Shown here: positions 1 to 8,613 of the stretch, in pieces | Layout: each line of letters opens with the position of its first letter | How positions within the stretch are numbered: the first letter of the stretch is position 1 | Source: UBA3775 sp964584255 | Lineage (GTDB): Bacteria; Bacillota; Clostridia; Lachnospirales; Lachnospiraceae | Assembly (NCBI GenBank): GCA_964584255.1 | Contig: CAZOZM010000002.1 | Location: 111,482-175,481, forward strand | DNA length: 64,000 bases | Reading direction: 5' to 3' | Position numbers and translations under genes: made by a program | The notes under the pieces: model-generated | The model's database searches: none | Told to the model about the DNA's origin: nothing | The model's input: only the letters and a program-made list of their open reading frames with translations

Positions 1-746
1 GCAGGAACAAAAATACATGGAAGTATTACCAGCTTTATAAGTGTTGCCGCAAGTGCAGGTTTTATTTTGGTCAGTGCCTTTTTCCAGTCAAAGGTGGCAC
101 CGATTACAAGAAGCGCCATCGGCGTTCCCGTAGAACCGAGGCTTTTTATTACCTTGAGCGGAATTACGGGTATTTTTATCTTCAGGAGGGCTATTATCAT
201 CCCGATTAAGATTGACAGAATCAGCGGATTTGTAATTATGCCCTTTAAAACATTTATAATTTTCTTTCTTACCGGTTCGGTTCTGTTACGATTCTTTGCA
301 CCGAGCGTAAGAAAGAGAACAGAAAATATATTGTATAACGGAACACTTGCCATTATCATCATTGCAGTCATTCCGGAATCCCCGAATATGTTTTCCGCAA
401 AAGCTACTCCCAGAACAGCCGCTGACCCTCTTGCCGATGACATTGCAAACGCACCTATCATGTCCCTGTTTTTCATGAAAATCAGACACAGTATCCAGAT
501 TCCCATAAACATGGCAATGGTACCGAGCATACAGAAGATGAAAAAGCGGATTGAAAATGATGAATCAATATCCGTTTCCGCAACGTCAAGCATCAGCATA
601 CACGGCAGTCCTACTTTAAAAACAAACCTGTCCGCCACCCCGGTAAACTCTTCAGTAAACATACCTGCCTTCATAAACAGGTATCCTGCCACAATAACCA
701 GAAATACCGGAAGTGTTGCTTCCAGACTGAATATAAAATTATCCAT
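1..746 (-). CDS. AEC (auxin efflux carrier) family transporter, partial
   Basis: The minus strand reads open from an ATG at 746 to the window edge (about 248 codons, no stop), so the C-terminus is missing. The product is strongly hydrophobic with about seven membrane segments in the visible part. Its start (MDNFIFSLEATLPVFLVIVAGY) is typical of AEC permeases, as are the later STGTPMALLVIGATFDW segment and the small-residue-rich stretch around residue 100. AEC proteins export or import small organic anions such as malate; the substrate cannot be told here. It is divergent from the DtxR-type regulator at 894, with about 150 bp between them. A large antisense frame lies opposite and is not a gene. 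Confidence 0.85.
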   Translation of the reverse strand, partial: MDNFIFSLEATLPVFLVIVAGYLFMKAGMFTEEFTGVADRFVFKVGLPCMLMLDVAETDIDSSFSIRFFIFCMLGTIAMFMGIWILCLIFMKNRDMIGAFAMSSARGSAAVLGVAFAENIFGDSGMTAMMIMASVPLYNIFSVLFLTLGAKNRNRTEPVRKKIINVLKGIITNPLILSILIGMIIALLKIKIPVIPLKVIKSLGSTGTPMALLVIGATFDWKKALTKIKPALAATLIKLVILPCIFVP

Positions 747-799
747 ATACAATATCTGTCCTTGAAAAAATATTTGAATTTATGATACATTCATGCTAT

Positions 800-855
800 C
801 CTACTGATTATAATACACAAACGCAAAAAAATCATTAATAAAATAGATCAGTAGG
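800..855. promoter_or_regulatory. Inverted repeat and likely promoter region of the DtxR-type gene
   Basis: A perfect 9-bp inverted repeat (CCTACTGAT at 800-808, ATCAGTAGG at 847-855) flanks an AT-rich spacer. A TATAAT box sits at 809-814 directly beside the left arm. A second imperfect palindrome (AAATTT-AATTC-AAATTT, about 857-873) follows. Such symmetry could be an operator for the regulator itself or an RNA hairpin in its 5' leader. No convincing -35 box was seen, and the spacing between arms is long for a single dimer site. Confidence 0.4.
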
Positions 856-893
856 AAATTTAATTCAAATTTACTGCTGTCACGGAGGTCAAA

Positions 894-1265
894 ATGAACA
901 TACGCAGCTCCGCTGAGGACTACCTGGAAACAATTCTGATGATACAGAAAAGAAAAAACCGTGTCCGTTCAATCGACATTGCTACGGAACTTGACTTTGC
1001 CAAGCCAAGTGTCAGTGTTGCAATGAAGAATCTCGAACAGGGCGGTTACATCACAAGAGACGTTGACGGTTATATCAGTCTTACCGATTCCGGATATGAA
1101 ATTGCAAACAAAATTTATGAGCGACATCTCATAATTTCTGAATTCCTCAAATCGCTCGGTGTCGACGAACAAACCGCTCTTGAAGATGCATGTAAGATGG
1201 AGCACTGCTTCAGTGAACAGAGCTTCTCTGCTCTTAAAAAATTTATTCAAGACGGAAACCATTAG
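894..1265 (+). CDS. DtxR/MntR-family metal-dependent transcriptional regulator
   Basis: This 123-residue protein has the N-terminal winged helix (about 5-65) and the dimerisation/metal domain (about 70-120) of the DtxR/MntR family, and it ends before any SH3-like domain, as MntR does. Candidate metal ligands are Asp9, Glu12, His78, Cys100, Glu103 and His104. Asp9/Glu12 follow the MntR pattern while Cys100-x-x-Glu-His follows DtxR/IdeR, so iron versus manganese cannot be assigned. A GGAGG lies 7-8 bp before the ATG. The last 23 bp overlap, in convergent orientation, the 3' end of the thioesterase gene. It probably controls metal uptake genes outside this window, and possibly itself through the upstream inverted repeat. 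Confidence 0.85.
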   Translation: MNIRSSAEDYLETILMIQKRKNRVRSIDIATELDFAKPSVSVAMKNLEQGGYITRDVDGYISLTDSGYEIANKIYERHLIISEFLKSLGVDEQTALEDACKMEHCFSEQSFSALKKFIQDGNH

Positions 1266-1644
1266 CCGTCAGATAGGCTATCTGTTTTCCCTTGCTGTCA
1301 AGAACCTCTACTTCATAGAGGCTTGTTCTTCTGCCATTTTTTATACATCTTGCTTCAGCAGTTATATAATCATCCTGTGTATTCCCGACGAAATTTACAT
1401 TGAGTCCGGATGCCACTGATTTTTCTCCATTCTGATTTGAAGCAATGGCAAAAGCAAAATCTGCCGCGGTGAATATTGCACCGCCCATAATTCCACCCCA
1501 GGCATTCCGATGTTCCGGGGTGATTTTGAGTCCGACCTTTCCATAATGATCGTCTGCATCCAGAATCTCACAGCCTATACCGACTGCAAACCTGTTTCCT
1601 TTAAAGAATTCCTTTAAGCGCTCCATTTCTTCCGCTGCCAACAT
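1243..1644 (-). CDS. PaaI-family hotdog-fold thioesterase
   Basis: The 133-residue product has the length and layout of a single hotdog domain of the PaaI/acyl-CoA thioesterase group. The HRNAWGGIMGGAIFTAADFAFA stretch (about residues 45-66) matches the active-site helix region with the HxxGxxxGG..D pattern. Such enzymes hydrolyse small or aromatic acyl-CoA thioesters as tetramers in the cytoplasm. The start is supported by GGAGG four bases before the ATG. Its 3' end overlaps the regulator gene at 894 tail to tail. It sits just upstream (in transcription order, downstream) of the EamA gene, 46 bp away, so it may be the last gene of the proB operon, but its own strong ribosome site permits separate expression. 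Substrate unknown. Confidence 0.8.
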   Translation of the reverse strand: MLAAEEMERLKEFFKGNRFAVGIGCEILDADDHYGKVGLKITPEHRNAWGGIMGGAIFTAADFAFAIASNQNGEKSVASGLNVNFVGNTQDDYITAEARCIKNGRRTSLYEVEVLDSKGKQIAYLTANGFRLE

Positions 1645-1690
1645 AAAACCTCCTTATAGGGCACTGAAAACATATAATCCGTGCCGGCTT

Positions 1691-2557
1691 TTATGATATT
1701 TTTACCTCATCCCTGTTATTGACAACCCATTTATAAACTGCCACTCCAATGATTATCACATATCCAACATAACTGTAAACATCCGCAAGCTGATCAAGGA
1801 AAATAAATCCCAGCACTGCTGCAAATATCACCTGTGAATAATCGAATACGGAGATTTCCTTTGCCGGTGCCTTCTGGTAGGCAGCCGTTATACTGTACTG
1901 CCCGCCCGTAGCTGAAACTCCCGCAAGCATGAGCATTACAAACTGATAAATACTTATCGGTTCATATCCGACTATGATAAACGGAATTGTAACCAGAGTG
2001 GAAAAGCACGAGAAGAAAAAGACTATCATACTGCCCTTTTCCCCTCTTGCACCAAGCTTTCTGACAAATGTATAGGCAAGCCCCGCCATCATTCCGCCTA
2101 TAAAACCTATTAATGCCGGAAAGCAGGCTATGTCGAATGACGGTTTCACCACAAACAGAGCCCCGATAAATGCAACTGCTATTATTATCCAATCCCTCAC
2201 CTTAGGCTTTTCCTTCAAAATCCATATTGAGAAAACCATGGAAAAGAAAGGCGAAAGTTTATTTAACATTGATGCATCCGAAATATTAAGTTTGTCTATT
2301 GCATAAAAATTACAGAAGATACCTATCGTTCCTCCGATTGCCCGAAACAGCAGATATTTAAGATTGCCCTCACCGATTTTAAAGTCGCCGTCTCCGAACT
2401 TTATTGCACAGAACGAAACCGCAATCGCAACCAGATTTCTAAAAAACGACTTTTCATAGAAAGGCAGGTCTCCGGCAAGCCTCACAAAGAGATTCATCAG
2501 CGCAAAGAAAAAAGCCGCTGATATTATGCAGAGAATGCCCTGTTTTTTATTGTTCAT
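1691..2557 (-). CDS. EamA/DMT-superfamily transporter
   Basis: The 288-residue product has about ten hydrophobic segments in two similar halves, the mark of drug/metabolite transporters with duplicated EamA domains. Recognisable pieces are LNKLSPFFSMVFSIWILKEKP in the first half and the matching FDYSQVIFAAVLGFIFLDQ segment in the second. It probably moves a metabolite across the membrane, often amino acids or derivatives in this superfamily. The start overlaps the end of the upstream methyltransferase gene by 11 bp, and the ribosome site in front is poor, so translation is likely coupled to that gene. Last or next-to-last gene of the proB-proC-mmuM/MTHFR operon; export of an amino acid from the pathway is only a guess. 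Confidence 0.85.
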   Translation of the reverse strand: MNNKKQGILCIISAAFFFALMNLFVRLAGDLPFYEKSFFRNLVAIAVSFCAIKFGDGDFKIGEGNLKYLLFRAIGGTIGIFCNFYAIDKLNISDASMLNKLSPFFSMVFSIWILKEKPKVRDWIIIAVAFIGALFVVKPSFDIACFPALIGFIGGMMAGLAYTFVRKLGARGEKGSMIVFFFSCFSTLVTIPFIIVGYEPISIYQFVMLMLAGVSATGGQYSITAAYQKAPAKEISVFDYSQVIFAAVLGFIFLDQLADVYSYVGYVIIIGVAVYKWVVNNRDEVKIS

Positions 2558-4328
2558 CCTGTTCTACCTGATTTCTGATTTTTTCCAGAAGATATACTCT
2601 GTTAAAAGGGAATGAATAATAGTAACCGTCCGCAAAATCCGCTGTCATCTTCATGGCTTCCGCTGCAATTTTTACGCCGATTTCCTCTCCTTCCTCCCTG
2701 GTGCAGTTTTCATGAAAACGTTCTATTATTTCATCCGAAATATCAACTCCCGAAATCTCATTTTTCATAAAGACGGCATTTCTTCTGCTTATGAGCGGCA
2801 TGATTCCACAAAGAATCCGCGCACCCGTTTTTTCTTTTATATATCTTATTCTGTCCGCATCTTCCTGTGAAAATACAGGCTGAGTCATGAAAAATTCAGC
2901 GCCCTTTTCAAGCTTTTTTCTTACTCTGCCCGTCTCCACTTCCAGGTTCTTTCTGTTTTGATTAATTGCTCCTCCGTAGGTAATCGGATTCTCCTTGAGC
3001 AGCTCATCATTCAAGTCTCCGACGATAGACATAAGTCCCGCCGAATCAAAGTTGAACACTCCTTTGACACGACCTCTTTCCGTAACCGGAACAGGATCTC
3101 CCGTAACAATAAGAAAATTGTAAATGTCATTTATATGGGCTCCCATAAACATGGCTCTCATTGCAATTGAGTTTTTATCGCGACAGGCAATATGCGGCAT
3201 TACGCACATGCCCGTTCTGTCCGCAATTTTCTTTGCCATAAGGACCGCATCAACTCTTGTCCTTCCGGACGGAGAGTCCGGAAATGTAAGACAGTCAACT
3301 CCCAGTTTCTTCAATAACATTGCCGAACTTATAATTGCCTCATCATCTGCATTTACCGGTGGAACAAGCTCTACGGCAATCAGTTTTCTGCCCGGCTTTG
3401 CATTACTGAAAAACGCATGACTTTTAACGCTTGAGGGTCTTTTCTCCGGTTCCTTTTCTTTTTTTCCGACACTTCCGGCTTTGTCCGGATTTATGGCTGA
3501 AAGACACTTTATATGATTTGGTGTCGTTCCACAACAGCCTCCTATTATATTTATTCCGAATCCGGCAAGTTCGGATGCCTTTTCCGCAAAATATTCCGCA
3601 TTATCCTCATAAAACACCCTGTTTCTTACAAGCTTAGGATATCCCGCATTCGGAAATGCCAATATCTTCTTGTCACCGGGAAGTTTTATTTTTTCAAGAA
3701 GTGAAATCATGTGCGCCGGTCCTATGTTACAGTTAAGACCCACTCCATCCGCTTCTTTCACACTCTGAGTTTCCTTTAAAAGAGCCGCCAGGCTTCTTCC
3801 TGACGAAGTAATTCCGTACTGATTGACGGAAAAACTGACGGCAACAAAAATATCTGCATGTTTCTCTTTTATCAGCTTTACGGCTTCACTTATCTCATCA
3901 AAATCAGGAAATGTCTCGAAGAGAATCATATCTGCACCTGAATCAATAAGTGTTTCCGCAAACGATACATATTCTGCCGTGTTGTCTGCACCTCTCTCAA
4001 ACGGTGCCGGACCTATATCTCCCGCAATTATTATGTCACGGTTACTTTCACCTGCCGCCTCAGCAGCAAGCAATACTCCTTTACGTCTGACCTCTTCAAC
4101 AGACAGACTGCTGTCAAGATTCTCCCTGTATGCGGCAAAAGTATTGGTTCTTAAGAGTCCTGCCCCTGCTTCAATATAGGCTTTATGTATGCCTTTTACC
4201 CTGTCAGGGCAGATTATGTTCGCATTTTCAGGCAACTCATCCGTATGATACTCAGATGCATACCAGGTTCCAAATGCTCCGTCCGCTATAATGCACGGAC
4301 TTTTAAATATAATGTCAGTTTTGTTCAT
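2547..4328 (-). CDS. Bifunctional homocysteine S-methyltransferase / 5,10-methylenetetrahydrofolate reductase
   Basis: The 593-residue protein carries a homocysteine S-methyltransferase barrel (about 1-285) with the zinc-binding Cys near residue 205 (GLNCNIGP) and the Cys-Cys pair in GGCCGT near 263. An MTHFR barrel follows (about 315-590), beginning at the VELVPP motif and carrying the MTQPVFS motif. The reductase makes 5-methyl-THF and the first domain methylates homocysteine in methionine synthesis; the combination equals Bacillus YitJ. Whether the methyl donor is S-methylmethionine, methyl-THF, or a MetH B12 module encoded elsewhere is not visible here. The ATG overlaps the proC stop in a TAATG arrangement, indicating coupled translation. 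No SAM riboswitch was seen in front of the operon. Confidence 0.9.
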   Translation of the reverse strand: MNKTDIIFKSPCIIADGAFGTWYASEYHTDELPENANIICPDRVKGIHKAYIEAGAGLLRTNTFAAYRENLDSSLSVEEVRRKGVLLAAEAAGESNRDIIIAGDIGPAPFERGADNTAEYVSFAETLIDSGADMILFETFPDFDEISEAVKLIKEKHADIFVAVSFSVNQYGITSSGRSLAALLKETQSVKEADGVGLNCNIGPAHMISLLEKIKLPGDKKILAFPNAGYPKLVRNRVFYEDNAEYFAEKASELAGFGINIIGGCCGTTPNHIKCLSAINPDKAGSVGKKEKEPEKRPSSVKSHAFFSNAKPGRKLIAVELVPPVNADDEAIISSAMLLKKLGVDCLTFPDSPSGRTRVDAVLMAKKIADRTGMCVMPHIACRDKNSIAMRAMFMGAHINDIYNFLIVTGDPVPVTERGRVKGVFNFDSAGLMSIVGDLNDELLKENPITYGGAINQNRKNLEVETGRVRKKLEKGAEFFMTQPVFSQEDADRIRYIKEKTGARILCGIMPLISRRNAVFMKNEISGVDISDEIIERFHENCTREEGEEIGVKIAAEAMKMTADFADGYYYSFPFNRVYLLEKIRNQVEQDEQ

Positions 4329-5125
4329 TAACCCAATTCCTTTGTACGTTTATAGGCTTCATTCACTGCATCCATAAGTGCATTTCTGAATCCGTCATTT
4401 TCAAGTGCATGAACACCCGCTATCGTCGAACCTCCCGGTGAACATACCTCGTCTTTGAGCTGTCCCGGATGTTTTCCCGTTTCAATCACCATTTTTGCAG
4501 AGCCGAGAAGTGTTTTTGCGGCATACGCAAGCGCCTTCTGTCTCGGAATTCCGCATTCAACCGCTCCGTCTGCCAATGCTTCTATGCACATATATACATA
4601 TGCCGGACCGCAGCCGCTGACCGCAGTTGCTGCATCAATAAGCTTTTCAGGAAGTTCATCAACCATTCCTGCTCCTGAAAGCACTTCGCATATTTCATCT
4701 TTTTCATCTTTGCAGACATCTTCGGTTGCGCACATGAGAATAACGCCTTCTCCTACTGCCGCAGGTGTATTCGGCATAATTCTTACCACCGGATAATCCG
4801 CTCCCGCAAATTGTCTTATCTTTTCAGTCTTAATTCCGGCTGCCATGGTTATCAAAACAAAGCGATCCTGTCTCTTGGCAAGTATCTCCGAAATTCCACC
4901 GAGACACTCTTCCATCATCTGAGGTTTAACACCGAGAAAAATATATTTGGCATTTCCTGCAATTTCTTCGTTTGTGCTTATTTTTGCTTCCGAATCACCT
5001 GCCGTTGCAACGGCCTTTTCCACGGTTCGGTTGCTTAATCCGGTTTCCGCCGCATATCCGGACTCAATGACCTTTTTTGCCAGAGTGCCGCCCATATTAC
5101 CTGTTCCGATAAATCCAAATTTCAT
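4328..5125 (-). CDS. proC: Pyrroline-5-carboxylate reductase
   Basis: The product catalyses the last step of proline synthesis, NAD(P)H reduction of pyrroline-5-carboxylate. An N-terminal Rossmann site GFIGTGNMGG (residues 3-12) and the C-terminal signature covering DEVCSPGGSTIAGVHALE identify ProC; the length of 265 residues is normal. The longest frame begins at a TTG at 5137, but that codon is part of the Shine-Dalgarno (TTGGAGGCAGAA before ATG), so the ATG at 5125 is chosen. It lies 14 bp behind proB and overlaps the methyltransferase by one base. No proA is present in the window, so the pathway's middle enzyme must be encoded elsewhere. Confidence 0.95.
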   Translation of the reverse strand: MKFGFIGTGNMGGTLAKKVIESGYAAETGLSNRTVEKAVATAGDSEAKISTNEEIAGNAKYIFLGVKPQMMEECLGGISEILAKRQDRFVLITMAAGIKTEKIRQFAGADYPVVRIMPNTPAAVGEGVILMCATEDVCKDEKDEICEVLSGAGMVDELPEKLIDAATAVSGCGPAYVYMCIEALADGAVECGIPRQKALAYAAKTLLGSAKMVIETGKHPGQLKDEVCSPGGSTIAGVHALENDGFRNALMDAVNEAYKRTKELG

Positions 5126-5139
5126 TTCTGCCTCCAAAA

Positions 5140-5916
5140 TTACCTACATCTCTTTCCGGCATAAAATCTTGTCCCTGCCGGCTTTCCGTCAATTATGTCA
5201 TAAAGAACTTCCGGATTGTCTCCGTTTGCAATCACCATGTCTATTCCAAGTTTCATGACTCTTCCCGCCGCATTCAGCTTTGTCGTCATGCCACCTGTAC
5301 CAAGACTGCTTCCTGCTCCTCCTGCCAGGGCTCTTATCTCATCATTTATTTCATAAACATCATGAATGAGCTCCGCATCGTCATATTTATGAGGATCTTT
5401 CGTATATAATCCGTCTATGTCCGAAAGAAGGATGAGAAGATCTGCTTCACAGTTTGCCGCAACAATTGCCGCAAGAGTATCATTATCACCTATTCCCATT
5501 TCTGCAACGGACACGGTATCGTTTTCATTTATTATAGGCAATGCTCCAAGCTCAAGCAGTCTGAATATGGTATTATGGAAATTTACTCTTCTGTCTTCAT
5601 GCTCAACATCTTCCGCCGTGAGAAGTATCTGTCCTACCGTGTGTCTGTATTCAGAAAACAGCTTATCATATGTATACATCAGTTCACACTGACCCACGGC
5701 TGCCGCTGCCTGCTTTGTAGGTATGTCCGTCGGTCTATTTACAAGCATGAGTTTGCCTGCTCCCATTCCGATGGCTCCCGACGAAACCAGTACCACCTCA
5801 TTATTTGCATTCTTTATATCACTTAAAACCTTACAAAGTTTTTCGACACGTCTTATGTTAATCCTTCCTGTCTCATGAGCCAGTGTTGACGTACCGACTT
5901 TTACAACTACTCGCAT
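5140..5916 (-). CDS. proB: Glutamate 5-kinase (short form without PUA domain)
   Basis: An amino-acid-kinase fold protein that phosphorylates glutamate, the first step of proline synthesis. It starts MRVVVKVGTST, contains VLVSSGAIGMG (about 45-55), NENDTVSV, GDNDTLAA and ends near GTRFYAG, all characteristic of ProB. At 258 residues it lacks the C-terminal PUA domain of the 367-residue E. coli enzyme. The ATG at 5916 has AAGGAG about 13 bp upstream, which is long; an in-frame ATG at 5961 has no visible ribosome site and would add 15 non-conserved residues. First gene of the proB-proC-methyltransferase/MTHFR-EamA operon. Confidence 0.92.
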   Translation of the reverse strand: MRVVVKVGTSTLAHETGRINIRRVEKLCKVLSDIKNANNEVVLVSSGAIGMGAGKLMLVNRPTDIPTKQAAAAVGQCELMYTYDKLFSEYRHTVGQILLTAEDVEHEDRRVNFHNTIFRLLELGALPIINENDTVSVAEMGIGDNDTLAAIVAANCEADLLILLSDIDGLYTKDPHKYDDAELIHDVYEINDEIRALAGGAGSSLGTGGMTTKLNAAGRVMKLGIDMVIANGDNPEVLYDIIDGKPAGTRFYAGKRCR

Positions 5917-6004
5917 ATCTGTCTTTCTTACTCCTTTTAGTTTTTGCAGCCCGATATTCATCTTATTAATTTAGGCCGCACCCATGCACAGTATATCACA
6001 GTCG

Positions 6005-6039
6005 AAAAAAAAACGGTACATAAATATGTACCGTTTTTT
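6005..6039 (-). terminator. Bidirectional rho-independent terminator
   Basis: ACGGTACATA and TATGTACCGT form a 10-bp perfect stem with a tiny loop, flanked by A-runs on one side and T-runs on the other. It can work on both strands. It sits 30 bp after the NhaD-type gene (minus) and before the proB operon, so it separates the two transcription units. Confidence 0.85.
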
Positions 6040-6070
6040 GTGACTTAAAGCCGTCACCGCATATGATTTA

Positions 6071-7450
6071 CTACATTGTATATCTTAAAAGAAGTACTGC
6101 CGTTGCCACAAGAAGTGTGAGAACCGTTGCCGGTGCGGCAATCTTACAGTATTTTCCCCATCCGACCGGATGTCCCTCTTTTGCAATTATTGAAGTTCCT
6201 ACTACGTTTGCGGAAGCTCCTATAGGTGTTCCGTTTCCACCGACATCCGTACCGATTGCAAGTGTCCATGCGAGAACAGCAAGAAGGGCAGGATCTCCGA
6301 CTGAAAGCTCCTTGATAACCGGAACCATTGTTGCCGCAAACGGAATGTTATCGATAAATGCCGATGCAAGTGCTGAAATCCAAAGAATGATTACTACCAT
6401 CGCTTTTACGTTTCCACCGCTTATCTTCTTAATAAAGTTTGCAATTACCTGAAGGACTCCTGTCTGCTCAAGACCACCGACAACTACAAAAAGACCGATA
6501 AAGAAAAGAATTGTATTCCAGTCAAGTCTCTTAATAATGTCAGTCGTTTTCTTCACTCCTTCAATTGACAGTGATGCAATAAGTGAAAGAATAGTCGCTA
6601 TAACACCTATTGTTGCAACTGAAAGGCCTGTCTGCGCATGTGTTACAAGTAAAACAACACAGATTGCGAAAATGATACAGCTTATTATGAAATATGTTTT
6701 ATTCTGAATTGCTTCCTTAGGATCAGGATATGTAATTCCGTCCGGTCTTGCCGCTTCGCTTTCCTTAAGCTGTTTTCTGAACATAAAGTAGAAATAAAAG
6801 ATAAGGATTACACCCGCAACAAATGCTACAAGACCTGTATTGGTAAGGAAATCAAAGAATGTGTATCCAAGACCTGTTCCGATGATAATGTTAGGCGGAT
6901 CACCTGACATCGTTGACGAGCCTCCGACATTACTCATAAATATCTCCGCCAATACCACAGGTACCGGATCAAACTTCAGAATTCTCGCAAGTTCCACCGT
7001 TACCGCCGCAAGGAAAAGAATTACGGTGATACTGTCAATAAACATTGAAAGTACTGCCGACATAATCATAAAAGATATGAATAAAGGCACTACACGATAA
7101 TTTACAAGCTGCGCAAGCTTGAGACAAAGCCACCTAAAGAAACCTGCATTTCCCATTCCTTCAACCATGAGCATCATACCTGTAATAAAGATGATTGTTG
7201 CCCAGTTGATTCCTGTTGAAGATTCCTCCGCATTATGTCCCGGAATCCAAAATGCCTTTGTAAATATACTCTTATAGTTAAGAGTTTCCACGATTGCGTC
7301 CGAACTGTGCATTATAAGTCCAAATACTACCACAAGGACAAGTACCGCACCTATACATGCAGGAACGAATCTGTCCATCTTACCGACTATGATTACAATA
7401 AACATCAGTAAGAAAATAACCAATGCCGCAATAGTAGCTGCCGTTTCCAT
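6071..7450 (-). CDS. ArsB/NhaD-type ion transporter (IT superfamily)
   Basis: A 459-residue membrane protein with about eleven to twelve hydrophobic segments. Two family-typical regions stand out: the SNVGGSSTMSGDPPNIIIG stretch (about residues 178-196) and the matching GNGTPIGASANVVG stretch (about 407-420). These repeated re-entrant motifs are found in the NhaD/ArsB/CitM (SLC13-like) ion transporter superfamily. The cargo may be Na+/H+, arsenite or a carboxylate and cannot be settled; no arsR or arsA neighbour is present, which makes arsenite less likely. The longest frame begins with TTG inside the Shine-Dalgarno; the ATG at 7450 behind GGAGGTAGTC is the start. It appears monocistronic. 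Confidence 0.85.
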   Translation of the reverse strand: METAATIAALVIFLLMFIVIIVGKMDRFVPACIGAVLVLVVVFGLIMHSSDAIVETLNYKSIFTKAFWIPGHNAEESSTGINWATIIFITGMMLMVEGMGNAGFFRWLCLKLAQLVNYRVVPLFISFMIMSAVLSMFIDSITVILFLAAVTVELARILKFDPVPVVLAEIFMSNVGGSSTMSGDPPNIIIGTGLGYTFFDFLTNTGLVAFVAGVILIFYFYFMFRKQLKESEAARPDGITYPDPKEAIQNKTYFIISCIIFAICVVLLVTHAQTGLSVATIGVIATILSLIASLSIEGVKKTTDIIKRLDWNTILFFIGLFVVVGGLEQTGVLQVIANFIKKISGGNVKAMVVIILWISALASAFIDNIPFAATMVPVIKELSVGDPALLAVLAWTLAIGTDVGGNGTPIGASANVVGTSIIAKEGHPVGWGKYCKIAAPATVLTLLVATAVLLLRYTM

Positions 7451-7630
7451 GACTACCTCCAAATTTTATAAAACATTAAGATTTTACACAACTTGCACAT
7501 TTTAGCTCATGTTACGACAAAATGCAACCATATAATTCTTTTTATTTTCTTTTGTGATGTTTTGCCGCGGAAACAGCCGCCGGCTGAGATTCTTTTCGGT
7601 TATTTTTGTCGAAATCCCGCGCCCGATTTC

Positions 7631-8332
7631 CTAAACAGGATAAAATCCTGAATCACTTACTCTCTCGCCTGCCTTGTAAAGATGAGAGTAATCTCCCATG
7701 GACCTCACCCTGAAAATGGCAATGTCTGCATCTCTTTCTTCCGTCTCTATTTCAAACACGGTTGACGGAGCGGCAAAGAAACCGTGAAGCATAAGAGAAG
7801 GTGCAATTCCGGTCAGGTATCCTATCATTATCAGAGAAACTGCCATGTGACAGAAAATTACAATTGAATCATCAGTATGGCTGACTACCCTGTAAAAATT
7901 TCCGTCGCGTCTGTATCCGTGTTCCAAAAGCAGTGCATCAAGCCCTTCCTTAACCATATCATACTGTTCGGCAACATTTGTACCTTCATAAATAGGAGCT
8001 TCCGTCCATCTGTCCTTGTCATACATCTCAGAATATTTCGTCCAATCTGCCGGCAATAAATCCCAACAGTTTCTGAGATGACCGTCTCTCGGGTCGTTGC
8101 ATTTTCCGCTGAATTCCCTGACCCAAGGCAAAACTTCCGGTTCTATACCTGTTCCCTTTAATGCCGTTGCCGCCGTATCTCTTGCCCTTCCAAGGGGCGA
8201 AACGTAAAATTTTCTTACATTTTCAAGGTTTTGTATTCTTTCTGCCAAAAATTCAGCTTCCTTCCAGCCTTTTTTGGTCAATGAATCAATTGAATAATCC
8301 GGTTCCGCATGTCTCACAAGTATAATTTTCAT
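7631..8332 (-). CDS. Histidine phosphatase (phosphoglycerate-mutase-like) family protein
   Basis: The product begins MKIILVRHAEPDYS, giving the catalytic RHA/RHG histidine at residue 8, followed by the SPLGRARDTA element (about 60-69) with a conserved Arg and a late FCHMAVS (about 180) that supplies the second histidine. These mark the histidine phosphatase superfamily. At 233 residues it is somewhat longer than simple phosphatases, with an insertion around 85-150. The substrate is unknown. The frame stays open upstream to 8455, but the ATG at 8332 follows GGAGGATATTTT and the extension is not family-like. It is divergently oriented to the ParB/BMP gene. Confidence 0.85.
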   Translation of the reverse strand: MKIILVRHAEPDYSIDSLTKKGWKEAEFLAERIQNLENVRKFYVSPLGRARDTAATALKGTGIEPEVLPWVREFSGKCNDPRDGHLRNCWDLLPADWTKYSEMYDKDRWTEAPIYEGTNVAEQYDMVKEGLDALLLEHGYRRDGNFYRVVSHTDDSIVIFCHMAVSLIMIGYLTGIAPSLMLHGFFAAPSTVFEIETEERDADIAIFRVRSMGDYSHLYKAGERVSDSGFYPV

Positions 8333-8524
8333 AAAATATCCTCCGTAATCTAATCTGATTTTTATAATATGCCACAAAAAAACAAAAATCAATAACGTAT
8401 ATCCGGCATCCTCTTTTTTCTTGACTAATCCGTTTAATTGTGAAATTATGTACATATACTAATACGCAGGATTCTTACCATTTTCTGCGGCCGGTACTGC
8501 ATACATCCGGTCATAAGACGGGAC

Positions 8525-8557
8525 TCCGGGCGGAACTTTTTCACCATCCCGGATTTT
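8525..8557 (+). promoter_or_regulatory. Hairpin in the leader of the ParB/BMP gene
   Basis: TCCGGG (8525-8530) and CCCGGA (8548-8553) can pair around a 17-base loop, followed by TTTT. This is a weak terminator-like hairpin about 60 bp before the start codon and could be an attenuator or simply the end of an upstream transcript. The surrounding leader (8456-8613) does not match a riboswitch that I recognise. Confidence 0.3.
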
Positions 8558-8613
8558 AATGTGATTTTTCCGTCATGACCTTTTCAATATATTAATATTT
8601 TCAGGAGGAAAAA

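Noticed and set aside
67..765. Long plus-strand frame opposite the AEC transporter
   Set aside because: It is antisense to a clear membrane transporter frame that runs off the window edge, has no ribosome site and an unnatural composition.
6071..7450. Arsenite exporter assignment
   Set aside because: The superfamily fits, but without arsR/arsA neighbours or specific residues the ion cannot be named.
8456..8613. Possible purine riboswitch before the ParB/BMP gene
   Set aside because: Considered because BMP domains bind nucleosides, but the conserved purine aptamer junction sequences are absent.
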